Of a DNA stretch of 64,000 nt, positions 25,039 through 36,400 are shown piece by piece. Each line of letters begins with the position of its first letter. Position 1 is the stretch's first letter. The notes beneath the pieces were generated by a model. It made no database searches. It saw only the letters and a list, made by a program, of their open reading frames with translations, and was not told where the DNA came from. The DNA comes from Algoriphagus alkaliphilus (lineage in GTDB: Bacteria; Bacteroidota; Bacteroidia; Cytophagales; Cyclobacteriaceae). The position numbers were made by a program, and so were the translations under genes. The stretch is from contig NZ_FMXE01000010.1 of the NCBI RefSeq assembly GCF_900103735.1, positions 1 through 64,000 on the forward strand, given 5' to 3'.

Positions 25039-26397
25039 ATGAAAAATTACCTTTTTACAGCTTTGGTATTTTTACTGACCTTTTCAGGTATGCAAGCTCA
25101 AGAAGTCGCCCAACTGACTTTGAATGAATCAATTTTGTATGCCATTGAAAACAACGTAACTACCAAAAATGCACGATTGGAGACCTTGATTTCCAAAGCA
25201 ACAGTAAAGGAAAAGACCGCCCTGGGTTTACCTCAGATCAATGGTTCCTTTAATGTGGACTACAATCCCCAAATACCGGTGGTATTTCTTCCTAATCAAC
25301 CTCCTTTTGGTGATCCTTCCAATCCCAGTGATGTAATCCCCGCCAGATTTGGAGTGAGTTATTCATCAGGATTGGGAGTAAATATGACTCAAATGATTTT
25401 CGACGGGTCTTTTTTTGTGGGCTTGCGTGCCGCAAAAACCTTGACGCAACTGACGGATTTTGATTTGGTAAAAGCCGAAAATGACGTGATTGAAAACGTG
25501 AAAAAGGCCTATTTCGGCGTTTTGGTCAATCAGGAAAGAATCCGCCTTGCAGCATCTAACCTTGCCAGAATCGATTCCTTACTCAAGGAAACCAAAGCCC
25601 TGAATGAGGCCGGATTTGCTGAAAAGATCGAAGTGTCCCGTATTCAGGTACAGCGTAACAATACCTTCAGTCAAATGGAACGCAGTCGGACTGCGTGGGA
25701 AATCAGCAAGGAAATCCTAAAAATACAAATGGGAATGCCACTAACAGTGGATATACTGATAGCGGAGACTCTTCAGGATTTAAATCCCGAAGAGGAACTT
25801 AATCAGTTATTGGCACTTGAAAGTGAAGGACGAGTTGAACTAGACCAATTGAAAACTCAGATCGAGCTGGTGCAGTTGGACTTGAAGTTTAACACCTCCC
25901 AGTATATGCCCACAATTGATTTTATCGGAAATGCAAGAAGAACTGGTGCCGGCAATCAAATGAACACGGTGTTTGACAAAAAAAATTGGTTTGGAAGCTC
26001 CCTTCTTGGAGTAAGTATGAACATTCCGATTTTCGACGGACTAAGCAAAAGCGCTCGGATACAGAAGAACAAATACACCATCAATCAGCTCGAAAACCAG
26101 CGGTTTTTCCTAAATGATAATTTCAAAAACGAAATATTCACGGCCAAGTCTAATCTCAAGAATGATCTTAATCTCCTCGATATCCAGCGTGAAAATCTCG
26201 ATCTGGCTCAGGAAGTATTCGAAATCGCCAGGATTAAATATCAGGAAGGTGTCGGGTCTAATTTGGAAGTAGTCAATGCAGACAGTGCCTTGATTGAGGC
26301 AGAGATTAACTATTTGGCGGCAATGTATGATGGACTGATTTCGAAAGTAAATCTTGAAAAAGCCCTTGGTCTGTTGAAAGCCAATTTGAATAACTAA
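25039..26397 (+). CDS. TolC-family outer-membrane efflux protein
   Basis: 452 residues from MKNYLFTALVF, a signal peptide cleaved after GMQAQ; a TTG start six codons earlier is possible. The mature part is long amphipathic helices with two OEP repeats typical of TolC. It forms the trimeric outer-membrane channel for the adaptor and pump encoded next. The order regulator, channel, adaptor, pump is the normal Bacteroidota RND operon. Confidence 0.93.
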   Translation: MKNYLFTALVFLLTFSGMQAQEVAQLTLNESILYAIENNVTTKNARLETLISKATVKEKTALGLPQINGSFNVDYNPQIPVVFLPNQPPFGDPSNPSDVIPARFGVSYSSGLGVNMTQMIFDGSFFVGLRAAKTLTQLTDFDLVKAENDVIENVKKAYFGVLVNQERIRLAASNLARIDSLLKETKALNEAGFAEKIEVSRIQVQRNNTFSQMERSRTAWEISKEILKIQMGMPLTVDILIAETLQDLNPEEELNQLLALESEGRVELDQLKTQIELVQLDLKFNTSQYMPTIDFIGNARRTGAGNQMNTVFDKKNWFGSSLLGVSMNIPIFDGLSKSARIQKNKYTINQLENQRFFLNDNFKNEIFTAKSNLKNDLNLLDIQRENLDLAQEVFEIARIKYQEGVGSNLEVVNADSALIEAEINYLAAMYDGLISKVNLEKALGLLKANLNN

Positions 26398-26436
26398 ACC
26401 AACTTATTATTCCTCATTCAAAATTATCTTCTTGAT

Positions 26437-27570
26437 ATGAAATCTATACTTAAATTTTTCCCAGTACTCATCCTTGCAGGGATAGTAATTTCCTGCTCTC
26501 AGGAAGAAGGCGTAGAAGCCAAGAAAACGAAGCTTTCCGGACTCAGGGACCAAGTCGGCGAGCTGAACAGTGAAATCAAAATGTTGGAAGCTGAAATTTC
26601 TAAGCTTGATCCTGATTTTGCCAAGGCAAATAAAAAGTCCATTCTTATTACTACTGTTGCTGCTCGCAAAGGGGAGTTTACACATTATGTGGAAGTCACC
26701 GGCTCGGTACTTTCCAAGAAAAACGTAAGTATCAGTGCTGAAACTTCAGGAAGAATACTTGAAGTCCCGGTCATGGAAGGCATGCGGGTGAGCAAGGGTC
26801 AAATCCTGGCCAAGATTGATGCTGAATCTATTCAGCGAAATCTGGAAGAAATGGAAAACTCTTTGGAATTGGCCGCTACCATTTTCCAAAAGCAAGAACG
26901 CCTCTGGAAACAAAAAATCGGCACAGAAATTCAGTACTTGGAAGCAAAAAACCGGAAAGAGGGCTTGGAGAAAAATTTGGCTTCTATGAAGACACAATTG
27001 GACAAGTCCTACGTCAGAGCCCCATTCAATGGTACAATCGAAACCGTACAAGTTAGGATGGGCGAACTGGTTCAGCCTGGGGTACCCATGTTTGAGTTTG
27101 TAGGGGAAAGTGACTTATTCATTCAGGCGGATGTATCGGAAAATTACATAGGGGTTTTGGCTAAAGGGGACACTGTCAACATAGAATTTCCTTCGATCCA
27201 TAAATCCCTGTCCAGCCGGGTATCTTCCATAGGGGGAATCATCAATCCCAATAATAGAACTTTCAAACTGGAAGTCGCTTTGCCTAACATGTCAGACCTT
27301 AAGCCAAATATGATTTCAGTATTGAAAATCCGTGATTATCGCAATTCAAACAGTGTACTGATACCCGCTCATTTGATATTGGCTGATACGAAAGGTGACT
27401 ATGTATTCGTCGTTGAAAATCAAACTGCGCAAAAGAAGTACGTGAAGCGGGGACTTACTGCCGGTGACGAAACAGAAATATTGGAAGGGTTGTCAGGTAC
27501 CGAAATATTGGTAGACAAAGGATTCCGAGAGGTCGGAGATAATTTCAGTGTCAATATTGCTCAATTGTAA
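26437..27570 (+). CDS. RND efflux periplasmic adaptor (HlyD/MFP) lipoprotein
   Basis: 377 residues. The signal ends VISCSQEE, a lipobox-like site, so it is probably a lipoprotein. A coiled coil (DQVGELNSEIKMLEAEISKL) is near the N-terminus, then the biotinyl-lipoyl half MEGMRVSKGQILAKID, a helical hairpin, the second half APFNGTIETVQVRMGELV, and a beta-barrel domain. It bridges the pump and the TolC channel. Confidence 0.93.
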   Translation: MKSILKFFPVLILAGIVISCSQEEGVEAKKTKLSGLRDQVGELNSEIKMLEAEISKLDPDFAKANKKSILITTVAARKGEFTHYVEVTGSVLSKKNVSISAETSGRILEVPVMEGMRVSKGQILAKIDAESIQRNLEEMENSLELAATIFQKQERLWKQKIGTEIQYLEAKNRKEGLEKNLASMKTQLDKSYVRAPFNGTIETVQVRMGELVQPGVPMFEFVGESDLFIQADVSENYIGVLAKGDTVNIEFPSIHKSLSSRVSSIGGIINPNNRTFKLEVALPNMSDLKPNMISVLKIRDYRNSNSVLIPAHLILADTKGDYVFVVENQTAQKKYVKRGLTAGDETEILEGLSGTEILVDKGFREVGDNFSVNIAQL

Positions 27571-27573
27571 TTT

Positions 27574-30500
27574 ATGACTAATACTCCTAAATCCGGTATT
27601 ATTCGGGAATTTGGACTGTCTAGTTTCAGTGTAGACAACTCCACATCCGTGGTTATTTTAACGCTGATTATTACGGTTCTTGGCCTAGGGGCATATCGAA
27701 CCATGCCCAAGGAAAGTTTTCCTGAAATCGTCATTCCTACCGTTTATATCGGCACGCCTTATCCGGGCAATTCACCGGTAGATATTGAAAACCTGATAAC
27801 TAGACCGATCGAAAAGGAACTGAAGTCGATTAATAATGTGAAATTCATTAAGTCAACTTCAGTTCAGGATTTTTCTTCTATTGTAGTGGAGTTTAACCCC
27901 GGCATTCAGATTTCAAAGGCGATCCAAGATGTCAAGGATGCGGTCGATAAATCCAAAAGCGAGCTTCCAACTGATCTCGATCAGGATCCGAATGTAGTTG
28001 AAATCAATACTTCTGATTTCCCGATCATGAATGTGAACCTTTCGGGGCCTTATTCAGAGCAGGAACTGAAGAAGTTTGGAGAATATTTGGAGGATGCGAT
28101 CGAAAAGCTCCCGGAAATTTCAAAAGCGGACTTGGCGGGAACGATCGAGCGGGAAATCCAGATCAATGCCAATCCCTATAAAATGGAAGCGGTCGGCGTG
28201 AGTTTTGGAGACATCTCCGGCGCTATTCAGGCCGAGAACTTGACTATCTCGGGAGGAAGTATTAAAAGCGGGGATTTCGAGCGGAGCCTTCGAATAGATG
28301 GAGAATTTACAAATCCCAATGAATTGCTGGACATCATCGTGAAGAACGATCAACAAAAGATCGTCTACTTGAGAGATGTAGCCGAAATCAAGGACACCTT
28401 CAAAGACCGGACTTCCTATGCCCGAAGCAAAAACCTGCCGGTGGTCACGATCAATGTCACCAAGCGTAGTGGGGAAAACCTCCTGGATGCTGCCGATAAG
28501 ATTAAAACCATCATCGCAACCACCAAAGCCAACCGCTTTCCCCAGGATCTTGAGATTACCATTACCAATGATCAGAGTAAGCAAACCCGAACTCAGGTAA
28601 GTGATCTGGAAAATTCAATCATTTTTGGGATTATCTTGGTTGTCTTGGTTTTGATGTTTTTCATGGGTTTCCGAAACGCCCTTTTTGTGGGTTCGGCGAT
28701 CCCACTTTCCATGTTCATTTCCTTTTTGATATTGAATTCCTTTGGGATTACACTCAATTTGATGGTGCTTTTCTCCTTGATCCTTGCTTTGGGGATGTTG
28801 GTGGATAATGGTATCGTGGTGGTGGAAAATGTTTACCGCTTGATGCAGGAAGGTAAACCTGCCATCAGAGCTGCAAAAGAAGGAGTAGGAGAAGTGGCTT
28901 GGCCGATTATCACTTCTACAGCCACAACTTTGGCGGCCTTTCTTCCTTTGGCGTTTTGGGATGATTTAGTTGGGGAGTTTATGAAATTCCTTCCGATTAC
29001 GCTGATCATTGTACTTTCATCTTCCCTTTTTGTAGCCTTGGTGATCAATCCGGTGATGACGGCCATGTTTATGAAGATTGACGAATTGGGGATAGAAAAG
29101 CCAAAGCAGAAATCAATTATCATAGCGGGCGTTTTCCTGATCTTATCGACAATTTTCTTTTTGATAGGTTGGACAGCTTTTGGATCTTTGGCCTTGGTTG
29201 CCTCCGTGTTGACGATGTTCAATGTGTTCTTATTGAGAAAGGCGATCAGATGGTTTCAGACAGTTTTTCTGGTCAAACTTGAAAATGCCTATGAATCCAC
29301 ACTCCAGTTTGCGCTGCATGGCAAAAAGCCTTACCTGTTTTTTGGAGGAATTTTCGCATTGCTTATTTTATCACTTGCCTTGTTGGTGATTCGATCTCCC
29401 AAAGTGCTCTTTTTCCCAGATAATCAGCCACAATTGGTCAATGTGTTTATAGAGTTTCCAATCGGGACCGACATCAATGCGACTAATACCTTTGTAGATA
29501 TGATGGAGGATGAAATGTTGATTGCATTGGAGCCATACAGTAATATTTTGGAATCTGTGATCACACAGGTGGGTGAAGGAACCGGAGATCCTACAGAAGG
29601 TCCAAGTCAGCAAGCTACTCCGCACAAAGCTAAAATTACAATTGGGTTTGTAGACTACATCAATAGACAAGGCATCAATACCAATGGTGCCATGGAAGCG
29701 ATCCGTGATTTGGTTGAGAAATATCCTGGCGTCCTCATTACAGTGGATAAGCAGCGAAATGGGCCGCCGGTAGGCAAGGCTGTCAATATTGAATTTGTAG
29801 GGGAAAATTATGAACAGTTGATCGCTTTCGTAGCGGATACCAAAGAATACCTGGAGTCCAACAATATTCCGGGCTTGGAGGAACTGAAGTCTGACCTTTC
29901 TTTGGGAAGCCCCGAAGTAGTGATTCAAATTGATCGAGAGAAAGCCAGAAGATTTGGCTTGTCCACCTCTCAGATTGCCACCGAATTGCGGACATCTCTT
30001 TTTGGACTGGATGTATCAAAATACAAAGAGGGAGAAGAGGACTTCCCTATTCAACTACGCCTTTCCGAAGAATATCGGTATGACATCAATACCCTTGTTA
30101 ACAAGAAAATAGGCTTTAGAGATAAGTTTGGAGATAAGAGAGAAGTACCCATCTCGGCAGTCGCATCTATTGAGTATGGATCAACCTATGGATCGGTGAA
30201 ACGAAAGGATCTGGAAAAGGCAATCACGCTATTTTCGAATGTTCTCGACGGATACAATCCTACCGAGATTAATAATAAGATCAAAGAATTGATGGAAAAC
30301 TACACAATCCCTGACGGCTTATCAGTCAAATTCACGGGAGAGCAAGAAGAGCAAGCGAAGTCAATGGCCTTTTTGCTCAATGCGCTCATGATTGCAGTGT
30401 CTTTGATTTTCTTAATCATTGTGGCTCAATTTAATTCTGTGATCAGTCCTTTTATCATCATGACTTCGGTACTGTTGAGTACAATAGGGGTGTTTTTGGG

Positions 30501-30978
30501 ATTAGTTATTTTCAACATGGACTTTGTGGTGATTATGACCGGAATAGGAATTATCTCCCTGGCAGGGGTGGTTGTAAACAATGCGATTGTACTCATTGAT
30601 TACACCAATTTGGTAAGGGAGAGGAAGCGGGAGGAAAAAGGGATAAAAGAAGGAGCGTTTTTAGAATACGAAGATTTGTTGTCCAGTATTATCGAAGCAG
30701 GCAAGACACGACTTCGTCCTGTTTTACTCACAGCGATCACCACAGTACTTGGATTGATCCCGCTTGCGATTGGCATGAACATCAATTTTGGGACTTTATT
30801 GACGGAATTTGACCCCCAATTTTATGTGGGAGGAGATAATGCAGCCTTTTGGGGACCGATGGCTTGGACTGTGATTTTTGGGTTAACCTTTGCAACAATC
30901 ATTACGTTAGTCATCGTACCAGTCATGTATTTGCTGGCGGACAAACTCGCAATGAGGCTCCGCAATCTCAAAGAATGA
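27574..30978 (+). CDS. RND-family efflux permease
   Basis: 1134 residues, twelve expected membrane helices and two large periplasmic loops. The TM4 region LALGMLVDNGIVVVENVYR holds the proton-relay Asp. The second half carries a parallel TM10 region GIISLAGVVVNNAIVLIDY. An insert of hydrophobic residues around 510-560 is seen before the second half. It belongs to the CzcA/AcrB superfamily but not clearly HME or HAE1; the substrate is unknown. It starts four bases after the adaptor. Confidence 0.95.
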   Translation: MTNTPKSGIIREFGLSSFSVDNSTSVVILTLIITVLGLGAYRTMPKESFPEIVIPTVYIGTPYPGNSPVDIENLITRPIEKELKSINNVKFIKSTSVQDFSSIVVEFNPGIQISKAIQDVKDAVDKSKSELPTDLDQDPNVVEINTSDFPIMNVNLSGPYSEQELKKFGEYLEDAIEKLPEISKADLAGTIEREIQINANPYKMEAVGVSFGDISGAIQAENLTISGGSIKSGDFERSLRIDGEFTNPNELLDIIVKNDQQKIVYLRDVAEIKDTFKDRTSYARSKNLPVVTINVTKRSGENLLDAADKIKTIIATTKANRFPQDLEITITNDQSKQTRTQVSDLENSIIFGIILVVLVLMFFMGFRNALFVGSAIPLSMFISFLILNSFGITLNLMVLFSLILALGMLVDNGIVVVENVYRLMQEGKPAIRAAKEGVGEVAWPIITSTATTLAAFLPLAFWDDLVGEFMKFLPITLIIVLSSSLFVALVINPVMTAMFMKIDELGIEKPKQKSIIIAGVFLILSTIFFLIGWTAFGSLALVASVLTMFNVFLLRKAIRWFQTVFLVKLENAYESTLQFALHGKKPYLFFGGIFALLILSLALLVIRSPKVLFFPDNQPQLVNVFIEFPIGTDINATNTFVDMMEDEMLIALEPYSNILESVITQVGEGTGDPTEGPSQQATPHKAKITIGFVDYINRQGINTNGAMEAIRDLVEKYPGVLITVDKQRNGPPVGKAVNIEFVGENYEQLIAFVADTKEYLESNNIPGLEELKSDLSLGSPEVVIQIDREKARRFGLSTSQIATELRTSLFGLDVSKYKEGEEDFPIQLRLSEEYRYDINTLVNKKIGFRDKFGDKREVPISAVASIEYGSTYGSVKRKDLEKAITLFSNVLDGYNPTEINNKIKELMENYTIPDGLSVKFTGEQEEQAKSMAFLLNALMIAVSLIFLIIVAQFNSVISPFIIMTSVLLSTIGVFLGLVIFNMDFVVIMTGIGIISLAGVVVNNAIVLIDYTNLVRERKREEKGIKEGAFLEYEDLLSSIIEAGKTRLRPVLLTAITTVLGLIPLAIGMNINFGTLLTEFDPQFYVGGDNAAFWGPMAWTVIFGLTFATIITLVIVPVMYLLADKLAMRLRNLKE

Positions 30979-31009
30979 TTGATTTAAGGTTGGTGGTTTT
31001 TTTTGACAA

Positions 31010-31040
31010 AACCTCCGGGACAATGTTCCGGGGGTTTTTT
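31010..31040 (+). terminator. Terminator of the first RND operon
   Basis: AACCTCCGGGAC and GTTCCGGGGGTT pair with two G-U wobbles around AAT, then a T-run. Confidence 0.8.
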
Positions 31041-31157
31041 GTTTTTTACCGATTAGACATGGAAACTTAGATTTGATTCAGGGTCAAAATCGGATTTTTA
31101 GACCGTAAATGCGAGAATAAGTTGAATTTTTCAGGGAATTCAAGTTGACTCCTTTTT

Positions 31158-32630
31158 TTACCTCGGAAGCCAAACCGAAACTGATCCTGCATTGCACCTA
31201 AACTCCCCCCAACCGGATTCGTTTGTCCACACGTCTTCCTGAATTTGATTTGTCAAATCATAATATTGCGTATTGGCCGAGCCTGTTTCCATGTGTTTGG
31301 TGGCATAATCGCCTGAACTTAGCAGTACTGCCATTCCGGTTGGATTCCGTTCATTGCTTGACCGTGTCCAACCGATGCATGTTGGGTCGTCCAAATAGTC
31401 ATATTGCGGGCCATAGCAGAAGGTATTGCGCGCATACAGGAAGCCATTCAATAGATCCTGATGGCTAGCCATCCAGATTTCATAGTCCTGTCCGTCTTTT
31501 CCCTGATCGGAGTAATGCGCCCCATAGTAATCTGCCGCAAAAATGCAGGGATAGCCTGACTGACGTAATAAAATAAGCGCATAAGCCAAGGGCTTAAACC
31601 ATTCTTCAACGACAGACTCCAATTCCTGCAGCGGCTGCGTATCGTGATTGCTTACGAATGTGACTGCCAAGTCCGGATGATCTTTGACGAGCGTAGTGTC
31701 AAAAATAGTCCGCAAATCAAAGGAAGAGCCATCCTTGCTGGCTCTTGCAAAATTGTAATGGAGATTGACATCAAATAACATCATGTTGCCATCTGTAACT
31801 TCTATAAACTGCTTGATGGCTTCACTGTGTCCCGTCCAGTATTCACTGACTACGAACAGATTTTCCCCGGATTTTTCGCGCAAATGCCTGATCCAATCCA
31901 GCATAAAGCCAAATTCCAGATGCTTCATCGCATCGAATCGGAATCCATTTACCCCTGTAGTCTCCAAGTACCACTCACCCCAATAAAACAACTCCTGCCG
32001 CACATCCGGATTTTTGGTGTCTATATTGCAGCCCATTAGAAAGTCCACATTGCCTTCGGCCGGATCTTCTTCGCCAAATGTCTTCCCGTCAAAAAGAAAA
32101 ACTGCCTCCATTTCCTGATCATACATATTACGGTCGGTGGCTGAAAAATGCCACCAGTGCCATTGGAGTTCCGAATATTTTCCATTTCGGCCGGGAAAAG
32201 TAAAATTAGTCCAAGCCATAATCTCCTGCTTTTCGGCGATTGGCTCGTTGTGGTTGGTAGGACTATAGGGTGTGGCCAAAAATTTTTCTTCCGCATCTCC
32301 TCCCATTTTGTGATTAAAAACAATATCAGCATAGACCTCAATTCCCGCTGATTGTGCAGTTTTGATTGCATTGAGGTATTCATCACGAGTTCCGTATTTG
32401 GTGCGAACACTGCCTTTTTGATCAAATTCACCCAAGTCAAAAAGGTCATAAACACCATATCCGGTGTCGTATCCCCCATTTGCCCCCTTGTATGCGGGAG
32501 GCAACCAAAGTGCGGTAATTCCGGCCTCTGAAAGGGTTTGGGCACTTTCTTCCAATTGTTTCCACAGACTTCCGTCACCCTGGGTGTACCAATGGAAAAA
32601 CTGCATCATTACTCCGTTTTGTTCAGACAT
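31158..32630 (-). CDS. Cytoplasmic alpha-amylase (GH13)
   Basis: 490 residues from MSEQNGVMMQFFHWYTQGDG; an upstream extension of 19 residues is rejected. GH13 residues are present: nucleophile Asp in GFRFDAMKHL (about 233), acid/base Glu in VVSEYWTG (about 260), and transition-state Asp in SNHDTQ (about 328). The beginning and absence of a signal peptide match the AmyS/cytoplasmic amylase group (GH13_5) that hydrolyses alpha-1,4-glucans. It is monocistronic and convergent with the RND operon. Role in intracellular glycogen or maltodextrin use is inferred. Confidence 0.93.
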   Translation of the reverse strand: MSEQNGVMMQFFHWYTQGDGSLWKQLEESAQTLSEAGITALWLPPAYKGANGGYDTGYGVYDLFDLGEFDQKGSVRTKYGTRDEYLNAIKTAQSAGIEVYADIVFNHKMGGDAEEKFLATPYSPTNHNEPIAEKQEIMAWTNFTFPGRNGKYSELQWHWWHFSATDRNMYDQEMEAVFLFDGKTFGEEDPAEGNVDFLMGCNIDTKNPDVRQELFYWGEWYLETTGVNGFRFDAMKHLEFGFMLDWIRHLREKSGENLFVVSEYWTGHSEAIKQFIEVTDGNMMLFDVNLHYNFARASKDGSSFDLRTIFDTTLVKDHPDLAVTFVSNHDTQPLQELESVVEEWFKPLAYALILLRQSGYPCIFAADYYGAHYSDQGKDGQDYEIWMASHQDLLNGFLYARNTFCYGPQYDYLDDPTCIGWTRSSNERNPTGMAVLLSSGDYATKHMETGSANTQYYDLTNQIQEDVWTNESGWGEFRCNAGSVSVWLPR

Positions 32631-32947
32631 GTCTTTTTGATAGGGGTTGGTTTCGCTCGGGTGAAAAATCAGATGCTCAGAAAGCAAAAAATCTAAACGA
32701 ACACGATAGAAATGGTTTGTTAAAGGGACTTGAGATAAACTTCATGCGGAAAATTCCTTGCAGGTTTTGTTCGCTCAATGCCACTTAACTTATACTCCAT
32801 TGTAGGGATTTAGTTTGTTCCTTGGGACCTATCGTTTCCATGCCGGTTTATCATGTATCAGATGCATGTCTTTCAGTTTCATTGAAAGGAAAGAGAATGG
32901 TCTCAATTTTATCAAAAACTCTTTGACCCAAATCCTGTTTGAAAAGC

Positions 32948-33328
32948 ATGGAACCCTACGCAATCATCGATGAATCCTCATTTCCAATCGTAAGAATTGG
33001 TTTTACCGGAAATAAAAGTACAGATGAAAACTTCCAAACCTACCTGGATCAAACCAAAGCTTGCTATCGGAATGAAAAGAGATTGTCCATCATCTTTGAT
33101 GCGTCCAAAGCCAGCATTCCTTCTCTTTCTCAGCAAAAAATGCAGGCAAGCTGGCTCAGGGAAAACAAGGATCTGATGCAGCATTACTGTGCCGGAACAG
33201 CCTACATCATTCCCAATGCCGCCATCCGGGCTATTTTGAAAATGATCTTTTCGCTTCAATAGCAGCCGGTTCCTTACAAAATATTTGAAACTTCGGAGGA
33301 AGCTGAGGATTGGGTGAAAGGGTTGTGA
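32948..33328 (+). pseudogene. STAS/SpoIIAA-like small protein interrupted by an in-frame TAG
   Basis: From MEPYAIIDESSFPIV the frame runs 104 residues to SLQ and a TAG. The frame then continues QPVPYKIFETSEEAEDWVKGL to a TGA. The second part is what a SpoIIAA/STAS-like protein of ~126 residues would have: a strand VPYKIF and the helix EEAEDWV. The TAG may be a nonsense mutation, or the short form may still fold. No operon partner is evident. A TTG start three codons earlier is possible. Confidence 0.7.
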
Positions 33329-33445
33329 ATGTTCCCCTGAGTTTCCAGCTGCAAAAGGCACCAATGCATGGAGTTCAAATCATGCTCTGTCAGGTGCTAT
33401 TCTGGAATTTTGATTATCCTACTAGCTGTCGAGAGCGATTGGGTG

Positions 33446-36400
33446 CTATACAGCTACTTCTGCATGCTCTTTCTTGCTGAGAGAAAAATGGAAGGTACTG
33501 CCCTCCCCAAGTTTACTTTCTGCCCAAATTTTACCAAAGTGTTTTTTGATTATTTCCTGGCAGAGTACCAATCCCAATCCTGTGCCCATTTCGCCCATCG
33601 TACCTGATTTTTGGAATTTTGATTTTGAAAACAGTTTGTTGAGCATCTCTTCATTCATTCCCGTGCCATAGTCCTTGACGGACGTGATAATGGCTCCGGA
33701 TTTTTCCCTGACAGAGATTTCTATTTTGGAATTTTGATCAGAAAACTTGATAGCATTGGATATCAGGTTTCTTACCACAGTCTGGATCATATTCTGGTCA
33801 GCATGGACTAATACATTTTCTGAAAATAATTTCTCCAGGGTGATTTTTTTATAGTCAGCCTGGGAAGAAACCATGGCTATGGCTTTATCTACCAGTTGAT
33901 TCATGTCAATCACTTCGGTTTTCACCTCAAATAGCTTCGTTTCCTTGATTGCCCATTGTAAAAGGTTTTCCAAGAGATTATGGGTGTTTCGTGAGACGTT
34001 CAGGAGATACCGGATATTCTCCAAGTGCTCGATATTTTGAGTGTTTTGAAATTCTTCCTCCAGGAGTTCCATATAGCCTATGATGGAGAAAAATGGATTT
34101 CTCAGGTCATGCCCAATGATACTAAGGAGTTTGTCCTTTTCATTGATGTGCTTCTTGAGTTCGCTGTTTGCATGCTTGAGCATGGTGGTTCGCTCTTCAA
34201 CGGTGTTTTCAAGCTGCTTATTTCGATCCTTGATGGCTCGGATTCGCAGTTTATAGGCAAGAATTAAAATGCCTGTCAACATAAGTGCCGTGATGACCAC
34301 AAACCAGGTGGTTTTCCAAAATGGCGGGGTAATGACTAAGACCAAAGAGGTGCCAACTTCATTCCATAAGCCATCATTGTTGGCAGCTTTGACTCGAAAT
34401 ATATAGGTGCCGGGGTTTAAGTTGGTGTAGGTGGCATTTCGCTGAGCGCCCACATAGTTCCATTCTTTTTCAAATCCCTCCAAAATATAAGCATACTGGT
34501 TTTGCTCCGGGTGGGTATAATTCAATGCTATAAAATCAAAGGTCAGCACGTTTTCCCGATGGGAGAGGGTAAGAGTATCAGTGGCGGAGATATGTTTTTG
34601 CAAAGGTGAATCAGGCGCTTTATAATTTACACGTTGATTAAAAAGCTTGAGATCGGTCAGGTAAACTTGAGGGAGATGGGGATTGGACGCCAAGTGATCG
34701 GGATGGAAAAGATTGAATCCATTCATTCCCCCAAAAAGTAATTCGCCATTTCTGGTTTTGAGGACCGAATACCTGGAAAATTCATTTCCCTGTAAGCCGT
34801 CGTATCGATCAAAATTTGTGAAAACCTGTTGGACCGGATCAAATTTTGAAATCCCCTTAATGGTCCCTATCCACAAAAAACCGCTATCATCTTCCACAAT
34901 CGAGTTGATTTCATTCACAGGCAATCCATCCTTTTGGTGATAGGTGAAGAAATTATCTTCTTCAGCCATATAACGTGAAAGCCCCCTGTCTGTCGCTATC
35001 CAAATAGTTTGATTTCGGTCCTCGAAAATCTGCCGAATAGAATTGCTTGGCAGGCTTTTAGGATCTGATTCAGTCGGATGGTAGACTTTGAACTTTCCTT
35101 TTGCCTTGTCTTCCGGATGTATCTTATTCAAACCGGATTGGGTCCCGATCCAAAGATTTTTTTTGCTGTCTTCGAAAAGGCGAAGTATCTGACTGGAAGA
35201 AATCCCACCTAAATCACTGTCATTTTTATCAAATAGCCTGAGCTCTTTCGTTTTTAAATCATAGCGGTACAAACCCTCATCGAAAGCCGCTACCCAAATG
35301 TAGTTTGAATCAAAATGAACATCGAAAACATGCTGGATAGGATATTTTTCATTTTTGATCCATTCTTTGAAGTTGATGAAATCCCCTTTTTTCTCATCCA
35401 GTAAAATATTGAGTCCACCCCCCCAGGTACCTACCCAAAGTTTTCCATCCGGATCTTCATTTAGGCTGATGACGGCATCAGCGCTCAGAGATTTCGGGTT
35501 TTGAGGATCATTTTTAAAGATTTTAAATGTACCCCTCGATGGATCATAATAATTCAGTCCACCGCCATCAGTGGCTACCCAGATGTTTCCGCTTTTTGCT
35601 TCCAAAAATTCCCTGATGATGTCATTATTCAAGCTTTCCGGATTTAATTGATTTTTGAAAAAGTGGGTGAACTTGGAAGCATGGGGATCTGCCAGGTTGA
35701 TGCCGGATTGGGCGGTGCCTACCCAATATCGATCCTGATTATCCTGAAAGATATTCCAGATCGAATTATGAGTAAGGCTTTTAGGGTCTTTCGGATCATG
35801 CAGATATCTGTAAAAGGTATCTTTTTCTTTATTGTAAAGGTGAAGTCCTCCATTTTCATTACAGCTCCAGAGTTTGCCTTTTTGATCTATGTAGAGCTTA
35901 TAAATATTATTATTGAATAAACTCAGCGGATTTACCGGATCATGGAGATACCTGACAAAGCTAACCTTGTCCTCTTCCACAACCATCTTGTTCAGTCCCT
36001 GACTTCTGGCCCCTACCCAAAGATTTCCTTCAGGATCCATGACGACGGTTTTTAGATTATTCGAGCTGATAGATCTGGGATTGGCAGGGTCATGCTGGTA
36101 AGATGTGGTATGTTTGGTTCGAGTGTTTAACTTGACCAAGCCACTATTTAAAGTTGCCAGCCATAATACCTCACCTTCACCTGCTGCCATACCATTTATA
36201 GCTACGATTCCTTCGACTTTATAAGGCAAAAATTGCTGCTGCTGTCGATCAAAAAAGAATAAGCCCGAAGCAATACTGGAGACCCATATTGTTCCCTTTT
36301 CATCTTCTAGGATAGTATTGACCAAATTATTTTCCCCACCCTGTACCGGATTGTCGGACTTGAGATTGAACCTTGTAAAATCATCGGTTTTCCTGTTATA

